A stretch of 64,000 nucleotides of DNA, from assembly GCA_007258455.2 (NCBI GenBank), contig VDFB02018507.1:248001-312000 (forward strand), given 5' to 3'. This DNA is from Sequoia sempervirens. Taxonomy: Eukaryota; Streptophyta; Pinopsida; Cupressales; Cupressaceae. The notes beneath the pieces are model-generated. The model had not been told where the DNA came from and searched no databases. It worked only from the letters and a program-made list of their open reading frames with translations. Positions 45,731-57,500 of this stretch are shown piece after piece. Position 1 is the stretch's first letter. The number at the start of each line of letters is the position of its first letter. A program made the position numbers and the translations under genes.

Positions 45731-46079
45731 TCCAACATAACTTGTGTATATATCAAAATCCAATTTTTTTGGTGAAACAAGGACATCAATACCTAGGGAA
45801 AGGGTATTTTTTGAATTATTTTTACAATGGTCTACTATTTTTCCACCTCTACAAAATGAAGAGCTTGATGTTCAGAGAAAAAATTATGTTCAATAAAAAT
45901 TAAAAATTAATTACATGATAAAATGAAAACACATCAAAACTATACTTGTTGGAAAGCTTATTTCAAGGGCTATGATCTTACAAAATATCTTGTCAAGTTA
46001 AGTTCATCTAAAGTTCTATCCCAAGGTTTGAAGCTAAATTTTTTGAGGATTTATTTTGATGTAGAGGCCAAAGTTGTCA

Positions 46080-46285
46080 TGTTTGACCCATTCATTTGAA
46101 GGACCTTCACTTGAAGGTGCCTTCACTCAAAGGTGCCTTCGCTCAAAGGCACCTTCGCTAAAAGCCTACCAAGGACCTTCAATCAAAGGTCACTGTGCCT
46201 TTACCTTTGATCAAAGGTATAAAGTGTTATACCTTCACTCGAAGGTCCTTCAAGCAAAGATTCTACTTCACTCGAAGGTGTGTTT
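46080..46285. repeat. Cluster of CACTYGAAGGT / ACCTTYRAGTG motifs in both orientations
   Basis: The motif ccttcactcaaaggtg and its reverse complement recur about ten times in 200 bp with small changes (ttcgctcaaagg, ttcactcgaagg, ttcaatcaaagg). The spacing is irregular and the inverted pairs can fold. Confidence 0.75.
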
Positions 46286-46773
46286 TAACAATGTCCAACC
46301 TCCCCCAAAAATTTCATTGTTACAAAATTGAGACATAGTATTGTGATTTCACCCCTTGGAAATGTTAACTAACCTAAGTTTAACCCAAACTTACTGTTTG
46401 ACAAATGGTTGACCTATTATATAGATTTATTTCTTAGTATATGATGACTCACTAAGTAAAAACTTAACTGGGTTGGATAGTTATCTCTAACTTCAAACAC
46501 CCATGTTATGTTTTCGTAACTACCTAGGTATTGGCTATCTTATCCTCGAATCTAGCTATGCTCGATTCATGGGATAACCCCCTACGAAACTTGTTTGTTT
46601 CATAGTCTCATGCACTCTAAGCACGTAAAATGAAGAAAATTTTAATTTGCTTCTATGCATGGTCCTGAGCCTCGAATCGTCCCCTCGAGCGCTTGTCTCT
46701 CGTTTCTTGAAAAGCTTCAAAATGAGTATTTTTCCAATTTTCACTTACTGGGAGTTATAATTTTTTTTGCCTA

Positions 46774-46963
46774 TGTAAGGGCGCTATTTTTCAACACCCC
46801 TACATGAGGTAATGGAAAATTTTCCTAAGGTGTAATGGCGTTGTTTTTCAGTGCCACTACACAACTTAACTTTTTTAACATGTAAGAGTGATCTTTTTCA
46901 GTGCTCTTACATTTGTCTATGTTTTTGAAAAGTGCAAGGGTAGCCTTTTTCTCTGCTCATGCA
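46774..46963. repeat. Palindrome array, block A: four 31-nt imperfect hairpins
   Basis: Hairpins at 46774-46804, 46831-46861, 46881-46911 and 46933-46963. Each starts TGTA or TGCA, ends TACA or TGCA and has a T-rich loop; the arms are of the type TGTAANGGCG…CNCCNTTACA. Start-to-start spacing is 57, 50 and 52 bp. Linkers are unrelated in sequence and T- or A-rich. Confidence 0.9.
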
Positions 46964-47587
46964 TTTTCCTGCCCCCCCCCCCACACACACGAAATTAATG
47001 AAATTAGAGTTCATTAATGCATCCTCATTAAACACCTTTAATGGAATTTTAAGTCGATTATATTTCATTTTATGGTTGTTTTGTTTACTTTCTCCTCGTT
47101 TCTTGGTGAAGCCTCCTTCATGTTTTAGCATGGATCTAAAGGGTATTTTTTCATGGATTTTTTATCGAGTCTCAATTAGGGTTTTTGTTTTTCCATTCCC
47201 AGGTTTGTTTTGTTATTTCCTTGCTTTTTTTGATTGTTTAGGTTTCTTCATTATTTTTGTGATGATGATTTAGATTTGTACAAACGATTTTCACGTCATT
47301 TTCATTTAAAGGTAATGTTTATTTTTCTTTTATTTTTTGTTAAATTAGGTTTGTTTGAAACATTTCTTTATTAATATCGTTTAGATCCATGTTTAAGCAT
47401 TAACCTTAGGTTTTTGTTTATATTTTATTTTTGTGCAAAAAAAGCCATGGATTTTTTTTGTTTTTCTTCAAGTATTTCTCTATGGTTTGTGTTTCTCATT
47501 GTGTAAAACCCTTTGCATTCTTCATTCTTTTTCACCAAAGTTTTCAAAATGAGTTTTTACCTTATCTTTTCCAAGTCCAAGTCAAAA
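46964..47587. other. Spacer between the two palindrome blocks
   Basis: Starts with a C11 run (46972-46982) and AC repeats, then T-rich sequence with no recognised gene. It resembles a transcribed leader or intron in composition. Confidence 0.5.
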
Positions 47588-48045
47588 TGTAATGGCAGTG
47601 ATTTTTGCCACCATTACATGAAAAAATTCTAACATGAAATGACAAAGAAAATCACCGCCATTACATCTTGTGTTGATGCCAAGTTCTTATGTGTAGCGGC
47701 GGTGAAATTCACTGCCACTACATTTCTTTTTTTAAGTTTGATGGTGTAGAAGCGGTAAATTTTACCACCTCTACAAATATGAGTTCTTCCCCAAAATGTA
47801 GGGGCATGAAATTCACCACCTCCACATTTAACCTATCACTTCTCAAAAAATGCATAGGCACTCTTTTTTAACACCGTTGCATTAATTTACCAAGTCTTAA
47901 AGAAGATGTTGAAGTGCTAGAAATCCCCACCAATGCATAAAGTACTTTCAAGAAATTCCAAGCATATACAAGCGGACCTTTTTAGCATTGGTGTATAAAG
48001 TGAACTTCCCAAGATGTAAGGGCGCTAAATTTCAACGCCCTTGCA
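47588..48045. repeat. Palindrome array, block B: nine 30-31-nt imperfect hairpins
   Basis: Hairpins at 47588-47618, 47635-47665, 47692-47722, 47745-47775, 47797-47826, 47851-47881, 47907-47937, 47966-47996 and 48015-48045. All are 31 nt except the fifth (30). Start-to-start spacing is 47-59 bp. In the best (47692) 14 of 15 positions pair, counting G-U. Arm positions 5/27 and 6/26 change together between copies (A-T, G-C, T-A), so pairing is kept while sequence drifts. Confidence 0.92.
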
Positions 48046-48316
48046 CAAAATCCTAAAAATATCACTAACTCCTTAAAATCTTTCGAAATGCATTTCGAGC
48101 TCCATTTCTCCCGCATTCGCTCAATTTTTCTCGCTTCATTGCTCATATCTGCTCACTCCAAAGTGCTCACTTGGCTTTCTATATTCCCTCGCTTTCATAA
48201 TGCATGTTCTGCTAATGTTGGAAAAATATTTGTTTCCATGCAGTTATACTCCATCTTCTATTAGGTATTCCTCAAAGGCGCTCACTACAAGATACAGTAG
48301 TTTCCTTATACACTTA

Positions 48317-49560
48317 ATGACAACCGAAAAGTCACCTTCATCAAGCAAGAAGGAAAAACTGAAATACAAGTATCAAGGTGTTTATCTGCCCGCAGTGGTC
48401 ATGTTCAAGATTAGCGAGATCAAGGATATAGAAATTGGGCATCTTGATATGAGTGACTTTATCAAAAGAACAAAGAAGTAGCCCCTGGAAAAAGATTTAG
48501 AGGCCATTTGTTCATAACAATCTTCATTGGGTAGCTTCATTTCTAGTAGTAGCACATTATCCAAATTTTATGTTACAAGTTGCCTCACATTACATCAGAG
48601 ATGACGTAAGTGTTAGAGATTCTTCGAGACAAATAATGATGAGGTTGGATGAAAATTTCTTTGACGTGGTTTTCCAAGTCCCAACCATGGAGAAATATAT
48701 AGGCACGACTATTCAGCATGCCCAAGAGGCTTATGATAAAGATCAAAATGAAGCCAAGTAGTTGATTAACATGAAATGGTTGAAGACTTCGAGGCCCAAC
48801 ATTTTGAGATGGCTTAAAAACCTTCCTCACAGTGACTTCAAAGAGGATGTGTGTGATATGATAACTCTTCTAAGTAGAGTGAAGGGATTGCCAACTTCAT
48901 CAACTTTCCAAGAATGGATGTATGAGTGCATAAAAATTATCAGAAGAAAGAAGAGTCACATTGATTGGGGTGCCTAAATTAGTGGTGAAATCCATGAACA
49001 ACTCATCAATGTGCATTCTACTTTGAAATTCTAGATATGACTTCCTACCTGGTGTATGCAGCAACATCAATGAGGCAATATCTCTGTCTCACTACAGAAG
49101 GAGATAGAAGGTACATTCTGGTGCATAAATACTATTCTCAAATCACTCTCATAGGTAGCATCAAACATTTCGGAAGAGTAAATGATGCTTTCTTCGCACC
49201 CTTGCTAAGTATGTTTGATCCATCCTTAGAGAATAAAAGGGTTTCTAATAAGGCATGGAAGGTTGTAAATAAATATGGATGTATCTTCTTGTAGTTTCCC
49301 ACCTTCACATACCTAAGGGTAGGTTGTTATGCAAGGTATCCCTACATGTTACCAAGATATCCTTCTGATAAGTGGGTGTTGATGGAGCTTTGTAGATAGG
49401 TAATCTCAGTGCATAATAAACATCCAACCATCCATAAACCAAGTATTAAGTTTCCAATAACCATTGGTAGATATTCAATTCAAACAGTGCCCAAGGCCAA
49501 AGTTGTGGCATCGAAGATGCAAATCATGACTCTAAGAATTTACAGGTATATAAACTATTT
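48317..49560 (+). pseudogene. Decayed large gene of unknown family, N-terminal module
   Basis: ATG at 48317 (MTTEKSPSSSKKEKLKYKYQ) opens a frame to 48481. Coding-like sequence then continues in other frames: 48570-48977 (one TAG at 48759), 49037-49294, and on past a stop to about 49560 (FPTFTYLRVGCYARYPYMLP, FPITIGRYSIQTVPK). It reads as a globular protein with conserved-looking aromatic and Gly residues. I do not recognise the family. At least two frame changes and five or more stops make it dead. It begins about 270 bp after the last palindrome of the array. It may be a retro- or DNA-transposon gene or a repetitive host family like the one at 3640-5178. Confidence 0.55.
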
Positions 49561-50063
49561 TGATTGTAGATGAATGAAGAGAAAAATCAAAGAGTCATAG
49601 GCATGCCTATCATTTTGAAGGCATTTGGGCAGATTGTAGGTATGAAGAGGATATTATAAAAATGGATTATTGCAAGCTTACTGTAGAATAGATCTTAGAT
49701 CTTGGTTTGGAAAACCTTCTGAAGAACTTTGAAGATCCTGGTGATGTTCTAAATGTTGAGTATGATGAAAAGGAGATTGCAAGAAAACCTTTGTCCCTTA
49801 TTCAATGGTCTCGAAAAGAGAATACTTCCATCCGGTAGAGACTTACTCACATTTTGAGTATAAATACCACTGAAGGGTTTCAAATACAAGGGATTCAGTT
49901 GAAGCCTTTCAAAATTGATTCCGAGAGTGAAATATCTCAAGGATAAGCTAGTAGACAAGAAGAGCTGAGGACCAAAAATAAGGCGGGTATTGCTCCCTCT
50001 TCCTCATGTAGAGGGCCTAAAATAGCATTCACTTGTGGGAAGAATATAACACAAATTGCTTAA

Positions 50064-50974
50064 GAGGAAAAAACTTCTGAAGAAGAACACCCAGATAGAG
50101 AAGAGAAACTTGTTGATGAAGAATTACATGAAGAAGATAAAGGAAAAGAATCTGAAGGGGATGAGCAATCAAAGGAAGACCAAGAGAATGAGGAAGATGA
50201 AAATGAAGAAGAAAGGCATGATGAAGAAATGCAAATATCTCCCCATGAAAATGTTACTCAAAGTCCTCTGCATACATCATCGGCTATCACTACCACAACA
50301 CCCCATACACCTCCTATTCCTACCTATTCTCCACCTCCTCTTCCAACTTCATCTCCACCTTCCACAGTTCTACATTCACTCAAGGTAACAATACCCCCTT
50401 GGTGCATTCAATTCATTCTCCTTCTATAGGGTCAATTTTGTAGAGTATTGATGTTACCTTCGGTTCTTTGTCATTTATTCCAAGTTTTTCATCTCCATTA
50501 TTTGAAATTTATTCACAAGCCGAATTTGATCAATTTGTGAATGAATCATTACCAAATACATTGAATTTGCAGGTTCCAGGAGTAGTGATGACTGAGACAA
50601 CACCAATTGTAACTATTGCATTTGTTCCCATATACGCTGGTGCAACTCAAGAATTGGGAATAGGGAAAGAAGATAATGTTTCATTCCTTCCTCCATGGTT
50701 GGCTTCACAGGAATATAAGAAAAAAAAGTAGGTGGTTTCTCCCGATGAGCTAGATCTTGAGGATTTGGCTCCACAAAAGCCTAAGGGGAAGAGAAAGCCA
50801 AAAGTTCACTCTAGGTTGCACATGGAAAAATTAGGGTATAAGTATGTGGACATAGGGAACCACCTCAAGGTAGAAGCCATGAAGAAGTCAGTATGGAGGA
50901 TTACACCATCACAAGAATTGAGCTTGGAAAGATTACACACGCAAGTGCCAAGGGTGATGATCAAGCATCTTTGA
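50064..50974 (+). pseudogene. Decayed large gene, acidic/proline-rich middle part
   Basis: From 50064 the frame encodes a long Glu/Asp/Lys stretch (EKTSEEEHPDREEKLVDEEL…, about 60 residues), then a Thr/Pro/Ser-rich stretch (TTTTPHTPPIPTYSPPPLPT) to 50429. A second frame, 50468-50974, continues (FEIYSQAEFDQFVNESLPN, VVSPDELDLEDLAPQKPKGK) with one TAG at 50729-50731. The basic 50056-50388 frame is only the shadow of the acidic one. Order and composition (globular domain, acidic linker, Pro-rich linker, coiled coil) parallel the decayed gene at 3640-5178. Confidence 0.5.
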
Positions 50975-52046
50975 CTACTTTGATGGAAAAATTTGATAAG
51001 TTAAAGGAGACTAAAGACATGTACAAGGAAAAGGCTGAGCACTATGCTTTCATGTTGAGGAGAATCATAGAATCCTCAAAGAATGTACAACCTTTTGCAA
51101 TGAGGATTGAGAAACATATGGTTCAAAAGGTAGAAAAATATTATTCCAAAGGAAAAATCGTATATGAATTTGTTGATAGAAAAATAGAACAAGGTTCACA
51201 ACTCATAACCATTGCAGAAGAAAGGATTTTCCAAGTATCCAAGACATGTACAAGGAAAAGGTTGAGCACTATGCTTTCGTGTTGAGGAGAATCATAGAGT
51301 CCTCAAAGAATGTACAACCTTTTGCAATGAGGATTGAGGAACATATGGTTCAAAAGGTAGAAAAATATTATTCCAAAGGAAAAATCGTATGTGAATTTGT
51401 TGATAGAAAAATAGAACAAGGTTCACAACTCATAACCATTGTAGAAGAAAGGATTTTCCAAGTATCCAAGATGAATCTAGAACTAGAAAAGATAGTAAGT
51501 ATGCTTTCTATTGAGTAGAAGGAAATGGAACGAAATATTGAGTCATGGCTACAGTTGAAGGAGATGAAACTAAGAAAGTTAGTGGAAGCTAGGCTTATTC
51601 CCAATAAGGAAAAGTATGTGGAGATTAAAGAATCTATCAGAAACTGCATACCTGTCATTAAGAATTTGATCAAGGATTCTCAACAAGTACAAGTGGATGT
51701 TGAAGGACATCGTGTTGTTATGGTGAACAAAATTGAAGAGTTTCTAGGGAAACTTCTTGATGACAATCACAAATTTCTCTTGAAAAGTGAGATTATTCAA
51801 GTGTTCAAGGAAACTATTCAAATAAAAGTGGAAGATGAAGCGTTCTCATTTACTTCAATGGACATTTTTTGCGATGTGTAGTTGACCTTGGACAATCTCA
51901 AAATGCATCTGGATAGATGTAAAAAGGTTTTTTCTTCTAGAAAGAAGTTAGTCACAAAGGTTCACACTATTATTGATTACACCTTAGGACAAGATGAGAT
52001 AGTAATGCAGGAGATTTTGAAGAAGTACGAAGATTTCCAAGCATAG
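50893..52046 (+). pseudogene. Decayed large gene, C-terminal coiled-coil part
   Basis: Frame 50893-51242 (LTTLMEKFDKLKETKDMYKE, MLRRIIESSKNVQPFAMRIE) is followed by a 227-bp tandem copy that shifts the frame. It continues in frame 51246-51881 with a TAG at 51516-51518 and beyond 51881 to a TAG at 52044-52046. The protein is Lys/Glu/Ile-rich with heptad-like spacing. The duplication at 51016-51469 is a lesion, since 227 is not a multiple of three. Confidence 0.55.
51016..51469 (+). repeat. 227-bp tandem duplication inside the decayed gene
   Basis: Copy 1 is 51016-51242 and copy 2 is 51243-51469. About six base differences by eye. Frame-breaking. Confidence 0.93.
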
Positions 52047-53623
52047 AGCAAGGAACCATAAATCTTTTTACATTTCTAGAGATAGTTAGATTTCATGCTT
52101 TTATCATGCTTTATGTAAATAGGGGTTGGAATTTTACATGTCATTTTGCAACAATGTAATTACATGTAGAAACAAATATGTCCTCCTACAATCATGGAAA
52201 TCACATTTGAATAAGTCAATAGTTAGTTAGGGTTCTTCCTAGAATAGCTCACTGCTCTCACCTATAAATAAGAGAGAGTTGTATTGTATTATTTACCTTT
52301 TGTCTAATGCAACAAAGTGTTGCTCATTTGTAAATCAATTTTGAAACTTTGATTTATTATTATGTTCCTCTTTGTGTCATCTTATGCAAGCCCTCTGTAG
52401 CTATAGGTTTTCTTCTCGCTCACTTACCCACAACAAATTCTCTATAGGACTTCGTAATTGCTTGACACCTTCCAAGAGCAAACCTTACTCTAATACCACT
52501 ATGATGCAGGAGCATCTAGGGTGAAGAGCAATCTTGTATCATCAAAAATTTGTGTTTGTTTGCTTTAAATAAGGGCCAAGGTTGTGAGGAGTCATGAAGT
52601 TCTGAGTAATCCTAACCAATGTCGCAAGATTCGCAAGTTCCATAACTGCCTAATTTAGTGATGTAGCGATAAAGTTACATTGGCAGGCCCAATAGATATA
52701 TGTCAGCAAGTCACAAGTTTTTATAACTCCACAACCCTCGACTAGAGGATCTTTGGTTTTTATCTTCAGCGACTTAGTGATTTGGGTTTCATAAGTGTGG
52801 GACCTCCCGACTTGGCATTCCCTTTTTTTGTCAACATGAGTCATGCTGGTCAGCGAGACATTCATGAGTGTCTCTTCGACACTCTGATGGACTGTGGGAT
52901 GTTTGCATCAAGTTATTGGAAACATTTTGATGGTGGGAATTGAGTGGTCAAGGGCAGTGGATGGTGAGTCTGGTTACGACACTTAGCGAAGCGATATTGG
53001 GTGCATTCCATATCGTTGTTGTGGAATACATATTCATTGGTCGACTTGGTGAAGCTACTAATACTACAACATGAGGAATGAGAAATGGCAAGGCCGACCT
53101 GGAGAACAAGATGGAGATATAAACGTGGAAGGAATACAAGCAGATGGGGGGGAAGTGTAGGATAACATATAGTGAAGAACAAAGGGTGAACTCAAATCTG
53201 CAAAATTTGGTAGATGCATGTAATAAGTAGCCCATAGGATGGCATGTAATCTGTAACCTCTCCCCAGTAATAAAGAAAATATTTGTTCTCCTTTTGCATT
53301 CGTTTGATCTTTATGTGTGTGTGTGTGAGTTGGCTATGATATCAGATAGCCTGGCAAGGAACTTCGAGCTCGAATACGCCACACTTGGTCTTCCATTTGA
53401 TCAAGTGCTAAATGCTTGTAAAAAATAAATAATTAATTAATTAATTAAAAACCAAAAATTTTAATCCAAGGAAAATAAAAAATAGAAAGGTCCATATATG
53501 GCATGACCTTCTTAATCTTATAACAAATATTTTAGAACTTTAAAAGTCTTTAGTAAATTTTTTCCATGCGGATTAAAAGGGTTTAAAAAAAAAATTAAGC
53601 ACAAAAAATATAGGTGATTGTGG
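52047..53623. other. Unassigned sequence after the decayed gene
   Basis: 52060-52420 has features of an LTR or promoter: tataaataagagagag at about 52262, then a T-rich run. 53230-53340 has aataaagaaaatat and a GT microsatellite (53315-53330). It also holds gatatcagatagc at 53338-53350, which resembles a decayed primer-binding site. No paired LTR was found for either. Confidence 0.4.
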
Positions 53624-53654
53624 TATATACAATCCATGACATGGACTGTATATA
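53624..53654. repeat. 31-nt near-perfect palindrome
   Basis: Two 15-nt arms, TATATACAATCCATG and CATGGACTGTATATA, around a single A, with one mismatch. It lies about 70 bp left of the 53721 insertion point. Confidence 0.9.
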
Positions 53655-53720
53655 TTAGAGTGACATATGTAGCGGTAAAACCATATGTGGTACAAAATAT
53701 CCTATCTATGGTATATACAG

Positions 53721-56700
53721 TGTAAAACCCCGTCCCGCAACCTAGAGGATGATGCAACACTGCAGAAGCACAACTAATTTTTTTTCCTTAAAAAGAGTAA
53801 CAATGATGAGTGAAGTAAACTACTCTAACACATACATCCTCTAGGCCACGCAACGCGTCTACATGTGAATTTCAAAACTTACAAAATTATTGTAAAACAT
53901 AGTATATGGAATTAACTCATGATAACAACATACAACAAAGTAGTAATCCATTGCAAAATAAGTCTAACACATAGAAATTTAATAAGCATATTTCCACAGA
54001 TACAACACCATATAAACAATATATACCATTTAATCCAACAATGAATAGATCATACATAATGTTACAATTACATCACAAGGGTTCTCCTCAATACAAATGA
54101 GGATTACAAATACGTAGTGTCCCACGGTTACAATGAATAAAGAGAAGTAAAAATACATAGAACCACAAGAGCTCCTCGAACAAGAAGATCTCGCCATCAT
54201 GAACAGGAAGAGAAACTCAATAGTGTAAGGTGCATGCCACCCAGCCATGTGGTACCCATAGGACCAACCCCCATGCTAGGAGATAATAACAGGTAACCAA
54301 GACTAACCTACTACCTCTAGACACAGGCAAGGTACAGAACCACATAGTACTAGTAAATACAAAACATAGGGTTACATTGCTTCCAAAATCACAAAATCAA
54401 GTACAACCATTGTACAATACAATCGACTGCTGTCATAGGAGGAGTTTCATCACAAAGGTTGCATTGGTTATTCGAAGGAGATCTTCCTAGGTCCCGACCC
54501 CCATCTTGGGTTATCCTAGTAACCTCTTACGAACTCCGGCCCCACATGCACACCAGTGTGGAATCAATTATCTTTTGAGAAGACAAGATAATGATCTTGC
54601 CATTCCAGGCCTTCCCGACTCATCTCAAGTCTAACACAAGCCCTTGAGCCAATGAGCAAGGCTAATTATCAAGTTAAATATGTTAATTACCCATTCCCCT
54701 AATGTAGGTTATTTAATTTCCACTAATTACACTGACTTCCACACGAGTTTTCCTGGGACCACTTTGTGTCTCGACCCTCGTTGAAAGCCACTCCCCTATA
54801 GACAACATAATAACTCATACTACAACCCAAGGGTAGACAGTGCACTAAAATTGACAACAAGTAAACATCACACCTCAAGAGGTAACACATCCCTACGGAT
54901 GTCCAATACTAAATCCAACCACATGCACTACCCAAAAAAATCTCAAAGGGTGAACTAAAGTTACAACAACCCTTTCATAATTTACATCTCTGGAATACTT
55001 AGATTTTCACAATAACAATTATCCCCCCAATACACAATTACAAGAACACTTGATATTATAAACACAACCTCAAGAAATTAAAAAAGCACTACCACTCGGA
55101 TTTCCTAAATCCAAATAAATCAATATCCCATATTTAAATACATCATCCAAAACACAATTTCAATTTATAAACCAATAGCCAAATAGAACTAATTGTTTAA
55201 TTCCAAATTCACAAATATAATAAAAAACAAATCTCAATCCTTCAATTAAAATTATTTATTATAAAATATCAACTGGTGCTTTGCATGCACTAACCATATA
55301 ATATTCTTTTAAAAATCATTTACTTACCTTAAAAAAAAAACTATTTAAATAATTATATTTAAATATATATATATATATAATTATATATATAAATATATAC
55401 AATTATATATATAATATATATTTTAATACATAAAATTATTTTTCTTTACAACCATACCAAATATATATACATATTATACATATATAATATATATAATATA
55501 TACTATATATAAAATATATAACATATATTATATATATATTAAAGCAAACACCCGTACGAAGCTGCAAGTCCACAGACTGGCTGCGCCAGGCATCCCATGT
55601 GGGAGACGGCATTGCCTATGGACAACGCCTTCTCCACACTTGTGTGGAGTGTGCTGCCACAGCAGCCACATCCCCACCTCGAGGAAGTGGCGATGGGGAT
55701 AATCTTGAGCCCTTCTAAAACAAACTTAAATTTATTTATTTTTAAATTCAAAATCACAATACTTCCCAATATTTGTCGTACGACAATTTTACAGTTCCCA
55801 AATAATTTTTTTTTAAATATTTCCTACAGGAAATACTAAAATTTACCAGGATAAATTATATAAAAAATTATTCCAACCTAGGAAGATAAATTATTTTTTC
55901 ACAAAATTTTCTACAGAAATAATGTAGAATTATTTTAATAGAGGTTTCCTAAATTCACAATTATTTTCATTTGAATTTTCTATTGTGTAAAAAAAATCAT
56001 TTCTACAGAGATCTAAAACCTTCATAGTAATTTATCATTTCCTACAGATAAATTAAATTCAACTTCCCAAGAAAGAAGAGGTTTTCTAAGTTTGTTTCAA
56101 ATTCAACAGAGGTTCAACAATTAAACTATAATTTTCTTTTGTACAAATCTATTTCCAAAAAAACAATTTCAACAGAGGAACTACAATATATTCTATAGAG
56201 GCTATAAATATTCCCAGCAATCTTTTAAAAACAAAAGCTTCTACAATAATGAAAACCTCTTCTAATATTTTCCAATTTGCATTACAATAATTAAATAACT
56301 CTTTCAAATCAAAATTCACAAAAACAATTAAGGAACCTATTCCAGAAGAATTGTTGCCTTGAGGATTGATGTCGAGCTTCTCTGTAATATTCAATTTGCC
56401 AAGATTGCAAAAGCTTCCTCCAGAAGAATTGCCACTTCCCAGAGAACAAAAACAATCCACAACCAAGAATATAACAAACTAGATTCCTAGAATTATCATA
56501 AAGCTTCTAAGATCTACAATTTCTTCAAACCACAAAACAATTCTTTCATTTCCCAAAAACCTCTGTCTTTTTTCCCGTGATAACCACTTCCTCTTTTCTC
56601 ACCCATTTTAATCAATCTCTCCATAAATCAATTTTAAGACAATAAGAAAACAAATCCTTCTAACTTCCAGTTCACACAACAAATATCTCTTCTTTAACAA

Positions 56701-57495
56701 ACCAAGATATTTCTAAGATATTTTCCCAAATATGCATTTAAAATTAAAAAAACAACTTATTTAATCCAATTTACAATTAAATAACTTATTTATTTTAATT
56801 CCTAATTAATTTAATAATTAAAATTACTTTATAATATAACTTAAATTAAATTAATTAATTTATAATAAAATCTCCATATTAATTAAATACTTAATCACAA
56901 CATATAATTTAATCCTTACAATTTAAATTTGCATGATAAATAAAATACCAAGACCAACATGGATAAGGAACATGACCAACATACGGACTGACGACACACT
57001 CTGCTAGGGTAAAGGTTTGACTAGGTAGCCTGTTACTATCTCTCAATCATTACTGTTGAGTAGTGGACACGCTCAGACCTGTAAAACCAGGTGAAGCCGT
57101 TGTCCTGTACCTGAAAACCTACAACAAAAGAAAAATTTGTACATGTATACAGATAATAATTCATACACACTGTGAAGAGAGAATCGCAGAAATCACATGG
57201 CACTCACAAACAAGTGATGTAATACCGTTCTCTTCACCAATACAATGTCACATCAACTGACGAGATAATATATCAATTAAACTACAATAAGCATATATAA
57301 CAATGTCATCACAACTAAGCATCTATGCAAACATAAAGCATATTAAACATAATCACCATGCATATAATGTATCATCACATCCATATAATCTATCATTGCT
57401 CCACTGTCAATGATAGAACAACCATAACATAAAATAAGGTCTAACAAAGTATTTGAGCTATCAAGAAAAACATAACAAAACAGAGGGGTGTCACA
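53721..57495 (-). mobile_element. 3.8-kb TG…CA unit with target duplication, candidate giant solo LTR
   Basis: The plus strand starts TGTAAAACCCCGTCCCGC at 53721 and ends GAGGGGTGTCACA at 57495. It is flanked by TACAG at 53716-53720 and 57496-57500. TG/CA ends and a 5-bp duplication are LTR hallmarks. Read on the minus strand it would start TGTGACACCCCTCTG and end GGGGTTTTACA, typical of plant gypsy LTRs, so minus orientation is preferred. No gag or pol is visible inside and no internal LTR pair was found. It contains a 55.35-55.53 kb A+T microsatellite-like stretch and a GC-richer patch at 55550-55690. A nested insertion inside a shorter LTR is possible. Confidence 0.6.
55355..55530. repeat. 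AT-dinucleotide-rich low-complexity tract
   Basis: Runs of tatata interrupted by short other sequence, inside the 53721-57495 unit. Confidence 0.9.
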
Positions 57496-57500
57496 TACAG

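Noticed and set aside
45823..45853. A possible fourteenth 31-nt hairpin
   Set aside because: Ends and length are similar, but the arms pair poorly and it lies about 900 bp outside the array.
46774..48045. CRISPR-like array
   Set aside because: Units are palindromes that differ from one another, linkers are similar in composition only, no cas genes are near and the DNA is a plant's.
50056..50388. Lys/Met-rich open frame
   Set aside because: It is the shifted reading of an acidic Glu/Asp-rich frame (50064-50429) that fits the surrounding gene better.
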